This document shows positions 55,933 to 64,000 of a stretch of 64,000 bases of DNA, piece after piece. The translations under genes and the position numbers were made by a program. Within the stretch, counting starts at the first letter, position 1, and every line of letters starts with the position of its first letter. The DNA is from Siderastrea siderea (lineage: Eukaryota; Cnidaria; Anthozoa; Scleractinia; Rhizangiidae): NCBI GenBank assembly GCA_964030785.1, contig OZ034967.1:62015712-62079711 (forward strand), given 5' to 3'. Below the pieces are notes generated by a model. It searched no databases, had not been told where the DNA came from, and was given only the letters and a program-made list of their open reading frames with translations.

Positions 55933-56348
55933 TGATTCGCGCCTATGCGTGAAGGCGTTACTTCTGTAGAAGATTAGCCAGGGATTTGAAGGTTTTGAAG
56001 ATTTTATTTTGCACTAGACTTTACGGCTTTGTTCCTTCATCGATCAGTTCGGGAAGCGTCCGTAGTTACAATCGTAGTCAACTGAAATCAGTTAGAAAAC
56101 AAGTTACTATTTACATCATTCGCTATTGAAACGGCAAACAGTTCTCAACTTACAATTTGTTTTCCATAAATCCTTGAAATCCCACATCGGCGACTGAACA
56201 ACGAAATGTCCGTTAAAGAAGTGAAACTTGTTCTTTTAAATTCTTGTCACCTAATGTCACATGACCTTATTTTTCCCGCCTCGCTAAGTCGAGGCGATAA
56301 CTGACAATATGGAAATTTTAGGACATTGTTTGCACGAAATGCAAATCA
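55933..56348 (-). repeat. BEL/Pao 5' LTR, 416 bp
   Basis: This is the promoter-side LTR, upstream of the minus-strand polyprotein with a leader of about 308 bases (55625-55932). The leader contains short AATTCGGCGTAATCTT-type words repeated three times or more (about 55789-55810, 55838-55852, 55900-55918). Confidence 0.93.
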
Positions 56349-56353
56349 CATGG

Positions 56354-58130
56354 GATTGGGTTGCAGGTTGGCAGCCTTGGGAAGGGCAGGGGTAGGCATA
56401 TTTACTGGGCAGAGAGATATATCACAATGATGAACCTACTCATGGCTCCTATTGATTGAGATATGGTTTAAATTCTGGGAGTCACTCAAAGGAAAAGTGA
56501 CAATTCATTATCTGGTCAATCTTAGGGACTTGTCAGAAATTAGCAGGGGGGAGGGAAGTGTAAATAGGTCCCTGAAAAGGGAGAGCCATGAAAAAATAGG
56601 CAGTGAAAGAGCTAGGAGGGTCACATGAATTTACAGTGATGTGATCATAACAGGCATTGTGATGTAATGTTATATTATGACAGGAATAGCAAATTAATAT
56701 ACAAAAGATCATCATTGTGATGTAATGTTATATTATGACAGGAATAGCAAATTAATATACAAAAGATCATCATCATCATCATGATAATTCTCACTTGAAG
56801 GGCAGATTTTGCTTGATAGTGTCCTGTGCTGCCTTGGTAAACAGTCATTTGTCAGTGGCAAGACAGATGCATGGCAATATTGTTTCTTTGTTATACCACT
56901 TCTTCCTTCATAATGGAGTTGTGAGTTTGCCAATGGACTCTATACCATCTTAGCATAACCCACTGACCATCTATTAGTTAATCGCACAATCAGATTATCT
57001 ACACAGGTGCCGTCTACTGATCAATAGACGGCTCTCAGAGCGGTTGCTCAGATTTTCACTGAATTTTATCAACCAAAAGCTTCAATAAATCAATTCTAGC
57101 GATATTCTGTGTTTAATAGACCGGTCAGTAGGTTATGCTAAAACAGTTAGACAGCTCACTCTCGGTTTCTATCCACTTTGATAGTTGGCTCGGGGCTTGG
57201 CCCTTGCCAACTATCAGCCGATAGAAACCTCGAGCTCGCCGTCTAATTGTTAATTAGTGTGTAGTGGCTAAAGGTTGTCTACAGAATGGTGACATTTTCT
57301 TGTTTCCCTGAAGTTTCAGAGGAAGTTTAGAAATATGGTTGGATAATTCAATTCCCAAGAAGACAAAAACACATGAATATTCACCATCGCACGAGTTTAA
57401 AACGTCAAGATTACTGAATGAACTGAAGTTTTAAATGACAATTTAGTCTGAGCACGCGATTTGGCTAAGGCGGAAAGTTTAATCTAGTTCACATTGTAGA
57501 AAAAAGGTTAAAAATTATTGTTTCAAGGAAAATGAGTTAGAGTTCTACTAAAACAATCACATTATTCACTATCAATTTCTATGAAGTGATTGTAGTTGAT
57601 TCGGCCAAAATCTTAAGCTCATAATCTTATTGTTAAATATGACTTATGTTGGGGGTGCAGTGGTTTCAATTAGTAACTTACAGTTTGTCTGCATTCTTGT
57701 TTTTTTAGTCATCTTGTTTTGTTTCTGTTTCTTTTTTTCTTTTACTTGGCTTAGAACTCAGATTTTTTTTATTTGTTTGGCCTTCTCCAATATTACCATC
57801 GGGAATCAGGGTATAATTGCTGACAAGAACAGCTCCTGCTATGGCATTATTGGAGGTATAATCTGTGCACATGCAGGGGGGGGGGGGTCGTGATGTTTGA
57901 GGCCAAGCCCAAAGGGTTAGCAAATTTCATTCCCATCAACAAAGAGGGTACTTCATTTCATTGCTCAATTTTAAATCTCAACCCCCCTCCTCCCCTGCTA
58001 ATTTCGAACAAGTCCCTTAAACATTTTTGTTTTTGTCTCTATAGGTCTCCAAGAAGAGGTTTTCATTGTTTTGTTTTGGTCTTCTGTGTTCATTGTCCTT
58101 GTGGAATAGCCTACCACCCGACATCAGTTA

Positions 58131-58166
<36 letters not shown>

Positions 58167-58990
58167 CACTAATACAGGTAGTTAAACATAAGACTCATTA
58201 TGTATGCATTTTTTTGGTTCAATAGCGAAGCGCGCGAGTGACGTCATGACTCAGACAAGACTCAGACAAACAAACCGGAATGGCGGACGGTTTTCCTAAA
58301 ACACTTTCTTAAACAGCTGGTGTCCGTAAAACATTTCTTTAAAACGAAAACTTCACCTAGATTTTCTCCATTTCTTTTAGAACACGCTCATGTTGTCTGA
58401 GCCTGGGGGGAGTAATCATTTGCATTTTATTTTTAAACCCTGCGCGCTTTGCTATTAAAAAATGAATTTTACGAGACAACTCTTGTACAGCACGACTCGC
58501 TTAAAGGGAAAATTCTTGATTTTTGTTTAAATGGTTGGTTGAAGACTGCAATTCCTTAATGTCTACCAAAAATATTAGTCTGCGAGCCCGAGTTCTCCGT
58601 TAACAATAGTCAACTGGGCTGTGCCTCGTTGACTACTTACTCATGGAAAACGCGGTCTCCAACTTTTTTTATCTATGATTATTATTTTTTTTTTTTGAGA
58701 AAGAAAGCAACATCCAGGATTTTTTGAGCAACTTTTTGACAAATTTCGAGCAACCTGTTCGTGCAATTCCGAGCAACTTCTCAAACAGCCATACGCTTAA
58801 GCCCATACTTTTTTTAGTGCATAGCCTTTCTTAGTCCTTTATCACTTGGGACAAAAGTTCATCTGCACCAGAATTTTTTTTATTCCATTATCTGATTTTA
58901 AAAGCAACATTCAGCACAAAGCTGAGTTTTACATAACAATCGCATAAACGCACGTCCGATCTCTGACGCTTTAGTACATAGTTGCTGCTT
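56354..58990. other. Host non-coding DNA with simple repeats and foldback elements
   Basis: No gene was found. A direct repeat of about 57 bp (GTGATGTAATGTTATATTATG...) occurs at about 56657 and 56714. Inverted repeats are at 56951-57141 (TTAGCATAACCCACTGACC against GGTCAGTAGGTTATGCTAA), followed by a foldback at about 57160-57235 (GGTTTCTATC/GATAGAAACC). (AAT)n runs from about 58131 to 58165. Confidence 0.5.
56951..57141. mobile_element. Small inverted-repeat (MITE-like) element
   Basis: The left arm TTAGCATAACCCACTGACC is mirrored at the right end by GGTCAGTAGGTTATGCTAA. It has no coding capacity. A separate foldback lies immediately to its right. Confidence 0.6.
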
Positions 58991-59609
58991 CAGTGGGTCA
59001 CGACTGTTCGTGTCTCCACGTTGGGGGCAGTTTCCAATCAAGGCCGTCTCTGTTTTTAACTTGTATTAGGACGTTGAAATCAAAGTAGTTCTCATCGTAG
59101 TGTTTTTGAACGTCTTGCCAATGCATTTCTTGAAGAGTCCTTGTTTCGGCGACTTCTTCTGCGCTGGTAGAATGGTTTATTACCATTTGTGTGCTGTCGC
59201 ATTTTCCACAAGTATCTTTTCTGGGTTTTCGGAAGCTTAGATTATAACTGAAGAAAATCTTTCTAAAAGAACTTATACTGAGGGGAGGCTTGGCAGCTGT
59301 CCCTAAAACATGACCTTTTAGTTTTAAAAAATCGTTGTAGATCTTGGTCAAATTCAGGGATGGCTCCAGATATCTCTTCTCTGGTGCTTTATGTCGCGTG
59401 TAATGTGATTGTTCCGGCTCATATGACCAGATGTGTTCTACAACCTGTGTGAGGAAAGGAAATGGGTACAACAATAAGCTCAATCGATCAAAACACAACA
59501 AGAAACGTACTGTCCCTTTACTGTGTGTGTACTGTGTTTTCCTCATTCTTTTGTTGGTGCTGTAACTAAATTTGAATATGTTTTGTAAACTAAATTTAAT
59601 TTAAATTAT

Positions 59610-59960
59610 GTTTTACGGCGATCGTGCGTTTTCTGTAGCTGGCCCGAATTTATGGAATACTTTACCTCCAGAGATTATGAAGTCAGGAAATATATTAAAT
59701 AGTTTTAACTAGGCTTTGAAAACGCACCTTTTCAAGCAGGCGTATAAGTTGTATAATATTTATATTTTTAGTTGAGACCTGCATGTAATTTTTCTTTTCA
59801 ATTAGTTTTTCCTTCTGTAATGTAATAGTTTTAGAAATCTTGTAATTTAGTAGTTTTATACCTATTGTAATTTAATTAGTTATGTAAAGCGCCTACGACA
59901 AATCGTGCTTTGGCGCTATATAAAATATTTGAATTAAATTAAATTAAATTTTGTTATTGT
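59610..59960 (+). mobile_element. CR1/L2-type LINE 3' fragment
   Basis: One frame reads YGDRAFSVAGPNLWNTLPPE and, after a stop, LKTHLFKQAYKLYN, the typical end of a CR1/L2 reverse-transcriptase ORF. The 3' UTR runs into GGCGCTATATAAAATATTTG and an (AATTA)n-like tail. It lies in the intron of the minus-strand gene. Confidence 0.75.
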
Positions 59961-59985
59961 GAGTCATGTGTTTGACCAATAGAAA

Positions 59986-60024
<39 letters not shown>

Positions 60025-60166
60025 TTTTTTTTTTTTTTTTTATTAAAAGTTGATAATAATGATAATCTGCATTACAAATCAATCAATAGGTTAAAAATAC
60101 TAATGATTTATGAAAAGGTAATAAAATATTCCAATAGTTAAAAGTATATATATCCTAGTGGCGCTC

Positions 60167-60200
<34 letters not shown>
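59986..60200. repeat. (AAT)n/(T)n microsatellites
   Basis: (AAT)n at about 59988-60023 is followed by a long T run to about 60042, and a second (AAT)n lies at about 60168-60199. They could be tails of LINE insertions in opposite orientations. Confidence 0.8.
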
Positions 60201-61563
60201 GCTCAATCAAGCCGGCCTCATAAAGAGCAATTTCAATGCGTCCCCCTCATCTGATTCACAGCCATCCTAAAAGTCCAACAAATAACCCCCTCACCGCCCT
60301 CCCTCGTATTCTCCGTATTCAACTGGAACTAGCGTGCAATGGACGCTAATGCGGAGGAATATCATTAAAAGAGCTTCATGTGCATTGGCTTCAATTGCAA
60401 GCTAGTTACAGTTCTACAACGAGAATACGAATATGGTCTATCGAGAAGCCGAAAAGGGTGGCCGCTTTTGATTCGCATTCTTTCCTGCAGTCACGGTCCA
60501 ATCAAAAGTCACCTTCTAATTGGATTATACGAAAGAATGAAAAATTTGTTAATAGTGGTCACATTTTGGGCTCCTTGTTTACAATTGACTCAGAACAATC
60601 TTCCTGCATGGAGCCCTTACCATTACAGTTTTTACAATAACTGACAGCATTCTCGAGCGCTCATTGGTAGCAAGTTTTAGGGGATGAAAGTGCAGACCGT
60701 GAAAATTTATAGCGCTATTTCTATCGCTATTCAATAGCGCCTTGCAAAATTGACAACAAGAAAAGATTCTCTTAACAATATCATAGTTAAAAAGATCTGT
60801 CGGGAGAAGTTAACATACCTCTGCTTTCAGTTGAGGGCTCAAGCGTTTTTGATTACTCTGTAAGACTCGTCTATCTTTTTCTACAGCTCCACTGAATGGC
60901 CTCCGCTTTTTAAGCAACACTCTAAGTCGTTTCTTTCCGACTCCGTAAATCTTCATAAATGCTCTTTTGCATATTTGTAGTTTCTGATTCGCGTTTCCAG
61001 TGGTGTAATATCGGATCACAGTTCTAGTATTATCCACTCGGTTCTGCCTTCTCGCATTCGTGGTTTCTATACGCGCGGCCAAATGTTCGTTCTGTGCTTG
61101 ATAAGCCATGCGGTCGAAATCGTTTCTTATCTGCATTACAACGTCTATTCCAATATTCAACAGACAGGTGGTACTGCAACATTCCAACCGCATTTCACGA
61201 ACAAACTCGAAATGGTCTGTTTTTCCTGGGTCTTATTTTCTTTTTGATGACTTTAAGAATAGGCTCTCGGCGCCGGCGCGTTGCAAGTTCGTCTGCTCGT
61301 TTTCTCTCCCGGTGGGAAACCACTTTTTGTTTCTCGAACTTATAGTGAAAACCTTGATCCATAACGACGACGAAAAAAGATTCGACGGACGTACGTAGCA
61401 GAAAAAAGATGACGTTTCAAAACCGCACACGTTGTAATTGCTGTTGCCGTGCGCGCACTATAGTTACAAATGGTTTGTTCACTCGCGCGAGACGCCTAAA
61501 GCTACGCGTGCGACTTAGAAATTAAAGCTTGAACGTTAACAACGTTAACCCGGGGAAGAAAAG

Positions 61564-62497
61564 ATGTCACGGGCGTCAAATGAACCAACTCATGGGGTGT
61601 CAGTGTTTCACATGGATTTCCACAAGAATGTAATGATTCCTAAGCTGACTGCCCAACAAACGTACTACTTGCGAAAGATTAAATTGTATGCTTTTGGGAT
61701 CCACAGTGCAGAAACGAACAAAGGGACGACATATGCTTGGAGCGAATGCACGGCTGAGAAAAATCCAGAAACTCTTGTATCCTACCTCGATTTACATCTA
61801 CGTCAGACAGAATTCAACAATCGCAAGTGGAACATATTTTGGGCTGATAACACAAGGTCCCAGAACAAGAATCACACGGTCGTTTTTTATTTTGACTATC
61901 CCGTGGCGAGTGGATTCCGTGAGAGAATCGATTACAAGTTCCTCGAAGCAGGCCATTCCTTTGGCGCCGTAGATCGCCGGCGATGGTGGCTTAGCGGAAG
62001 GCTTGTTCAGAAATGCAGAACATCTAGAAACACCTGTGGACTACGCAGAGACAATAAACAACAGTTCTTTGTTTCCAAAACTAACCTGGATTCTCCCACC
62101 GCAATCAGCGTTCAAAAGTTACGCCACGTGGCTTCGTAAAACTTACAGAGAAAGGAGGAAAGACATTTTCAATCAGGCCTACCGATTTAGCGACACCATG
62201 TATTTTAATTTCGGGATAGGCGAGCGTGTTGATCCTACGGACGGGATCGTCAAAACTTTCAGGCACCCCAACTGCGTTTGGCTAAGAAAGACGCTAGATG
62301 ATCGAGAACAACCTATCGAAGTGGACTTTAGAAGACGAACTTTAGAACGAACTCGCTTCCGCGAAGAAGACCTCTCCGCCTTAAGTACCGTTTCCATCAA
62401 GCCAAATGAGAAAACCTGTCAGGACTTAGAAAAAATGTTACCATATCTTAGACCCGCTGGAAAGGCTTACTACAATAGTATTTTGTCTTCAGACTAA
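61564..62497 (+). pseudogene. C-terminal DUF7869-type half of transposon-derived gene
   Basis: ATG at 61564 opens a frame with VFHMDFHKNVMIPKLTAQQT, YYLRKIKLYAFGIHSAE and FWADNTRSQNKNH, the D-N-x-Q-N-K-N signature of this domain family, and then HSFGAVDR. The frame breaks near 61970-62003 and continues in another frame (VDYAETINNSSLFPKL, GKAYYNSILSSD) to 62497. In the intact family this region follows, on the same strand, the part found at 58998-61193. Here it is inverted and lies head to head with it, 371 bp away. The role is probably that of a DDE-like transposase core (inference). Confidence 0.6.
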
Positions 62498-62603
62498 CCG
62501 GTGATCAGTGACATCAAAAGGTCAGCGCGAATTCTTTTAGTGCAAAGGCGCGTGACGATAATCAACATTCATTTGTTAAGTTCAGTAGTTAATGACAACA
62601 TTA

Positions 62604-62720
62604 CAGTAGAATCCCGATCACGGGGTTGAACCCTCGTTTCCCTCTGTAATTTTACCCCCGATTTCTCGAAGAAATTTCCATTTCCCGTGGAGGTTCGAAA
62701 AATCGGGATTCTACTGTATT
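62604..62720. mobile_element. Mariner-like MITE, 117 bp
   Basis: The ends TACAGTAGAATCCCGAT and ATCGGGATTCTACTGTA are perfect inverted repeats with outer TA, as for Tc1/mariner-type elements. It is similar in end sequence to the element at 4411-4561 but distinct from it. The interior has no ORF. Confidence 0.8.
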
Positions 62721-63039
62721 TGCGACAACTTCCTTGTGGTTCCATACTGCAAGTTAAGACTGAGTCCCATTTGTATGACTACGGTGATTTTATTTAATCC
62801 GTGAATCGACATCCAACAGATTAATGAGTAATAGTCCAAACTAAACAAAAGAAATCAATGGAATTAGTGTGTAATAGTATTTGAAAGTTTAGTTACTATT
62901 TCACGGGTTAAGTAAAACCAGTCTATTTTCATGAAATGGAACTGTTACATTAATTGTGTTTGCTTTAACCGACGGACAGAGATCGTGGACTGCGGCTCAG
63001 GTGACGCCTGTCACATCTTTTCTTCCTAGTTATCCAACG

Positions 63040-64000
63040 TTGCGAGTTTCTTTTTTTTTTCTTTTTTTCGCCTAATAGTTTTTTTATTGCAAGACACGTA
63101 CACGTTACATTACTTACATAACGGTATGAAACAAAACACTAAATACATTACATTACATTACAAATCCTACACAAGAGCGCTAGTTATAGTATAACACTTG
63201 CATTACTCCACTTACAATACTCTATTCTAATTGCACTTAATGGATACGATAATAATACTTTTTTTTGTTTGCCCTACACAGTGACACATGCAAACCATGC
63301 AGATGCCCAATTAATTCCCTTACAAGATTAAATAGCAATTCCCTAGCACAAAAAAATATTAAAAACTTAATTTACCCGGCGGACTTCCATTTTTTCCTTG
63401 TAGTAGACTACTATAAGATTACAACAGAAGCTCCCATCTTGTATAAAAATTGCGAAGCTTTCGGTTCTTAATAGCAATTAACTTTTCAACTTCTTGTTTA
63501 GCTTCAACCTTGTGCAGAAACAATCAAAATTTTGGAAGGTACTTATTTTTTCTACTCTCCCAGATAGTTATCTTACCAAGAATTATCAAATAATTTAATA
63601 AATCGTTCCTCTAAAGAAAGCCAATTATGATGTCTTTTAAAGACAAAGATAAATTTTCACCACTTATACCAGACCACCAGACTGTAAAACTATTCCAGAA
63701 CACCTGCACAAAGGAGCAGTTAAAGAAGAGGTGGTACAAATCTTCCGTATAGGTTCCACAAAATGAGCACTTATCTGAATCGCTTAAACCTATTTTGAAT
63801 AATTTATCATTTGTAAACAAAATGAAATTCAACAATCTATATTGAAAAGACCAAACATACGTTTCGCTTGCAGCTAGATACGGAATAGAAAAAGCATCTT
63901 GTGGATTTGAGAGTTTAAAATCAGCTATCAACCTTTCAAAGCTATTCGGAGTTTTCGCTTTAGTTGATATCATCATTGAATAGAATTGTTTGCACTTTGC
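63040..64000 (-). mobile_element. L1-type LINE 3' end, truncated by window edge
   Basis: On the minus strand, 63976-63611 encodes the end of a reverse transcriptase ORF: YVWSFQYRLLNFILFTNDKL, then a zf-RVT zinc finger (KCSFCGTYTEDLYHLFFNCS). It stops at 63611, with the remaining coding region (KNRKLRNFYTRWELLL at about 63425-63475) in another frame, so it is broken. The 3' UTR has AATAAA at about 63085-63090 and an A-rich tail ending near 63050. The element continues beyond base 64000. Confidence 0.8.

Larger units (their letters stand above)
49741..56353 (-). mobile_element. Full-length BEL/Pao LTR retrotransposon
   Basis: The element spans 49746-56348, flanked by a 5-bp target duplication CATGG (49741-49745 and 56349-56353). 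It reads on the minus strand: the 5' LTR is at the right. The LTRs begin TGATT and end AATCA in both orientations and appear virtually identical, so the insertion is recent. A purine-rich tract (TGGGGCGGAG on the minus strand) lies next to the 3' LTR. The primer-binding site could not be assigned. Confidence 0.95.
58998..61193 (-). pseudogene. N-terminal half of transposon-derived gene, two exons
   Basis: The first exon (61193 to about 60817) encodes a basic protein part (ARIETTNARRQNRVDNTRTV, then KRAFMKIYGVGKKRLRVLLK) and ends before GTATGT. The second exon (about 59455-58998) follows TTTCCTCACACAG with VVEHIWSYEPEQSHYTRHKA, PEKRYLEPSL and a CGKCD motif. The 1.36-kb intron holds a LINE tail and microsatellites. 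In relatives, as I remember them, this half is followed by a DUF7869-type domain. Here exon 2 stops at 58998 and that domain lies on the other strand at 61564-62497. The exon 1 start is uncertain. Whether it is still expressed is unknown. Confidence 0.6.

Overview
The window is eukaryotic nuclear DNA, most likely from an anthozoan cnidarian such as a stony coral. This is an inference from spliced exons with GT-AG borders, tRNA-derived SINEs, CR1/L2-like LINE tails, a BEL/Pao retrotransposon, many small inverted-repeat elements, and a small gene that resembles the Hydra arminin antimicrobial peptides. Host coding content is low; most of the window is mobile DNA at several stages of decay.

The centrepiece is a complete-ended Polinton/Maverick (adintovirus-like) element at 13709-31472. 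It is 17.76 kb long, has about 330-bp terminal inverted repeats (TIRs) that each begin with a hairpin of about 142 bp, and is flanked by a 6-bp target duplication TCTCTG. It carries a protein-primed type B DNA polymerase, a retroviral-type integrase, a packaging ATPase, an adenain-like protease, single and double jelly-roll capsid proteins, a collagen-bearing fibre, a pVI-like protein, a phospholipase A2 protein and several small proteins. Polymerase, integrase, major capsid, fibre, PLA2 and others are broken by stops or frameshifts, and one gene is split by a 1.09-kb insertion, so this copy looks dead. Short TATATA-type promoters precede most of its genes. An unexplained, strongly structured RNA-like segment lies at 15481-15730.

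The Polinton sits inside one copy of a roughly 3.8-kb host segment that is present twice (12538-34070 and 43278-48654). The second copy retains the unoccupied target site at 46071-46076, and it carries its own 1.64-kb inverted-repeat insertion (44241-45878) that the first copy lacks. Each copy is therefore the empty-site control for the other.

Other regions: 1-7 kb is mostly non-coding and contains a decayed exon of the arminin-like family (6210-6304) and a small element at 4411-4561. A hAT-like element at 7106-11008 carries three RS-rich exons, a broken ORF and a LINE tail, and it sits in a satellite array (7.0 kb and 11.0-12.3 kb). The intact two-exon arminin-like gene is on the minus strand at 36244-37185. 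A full-length BEL/Pao retrotransposon with near-identical 416-bp LTRs and an intact 1777-residue polyprotein lies at 49746-56348. A split, inverted transposon-derived gene occupies 58998-62497. LINE fragments lie at 59.6 kb and at the right edge.
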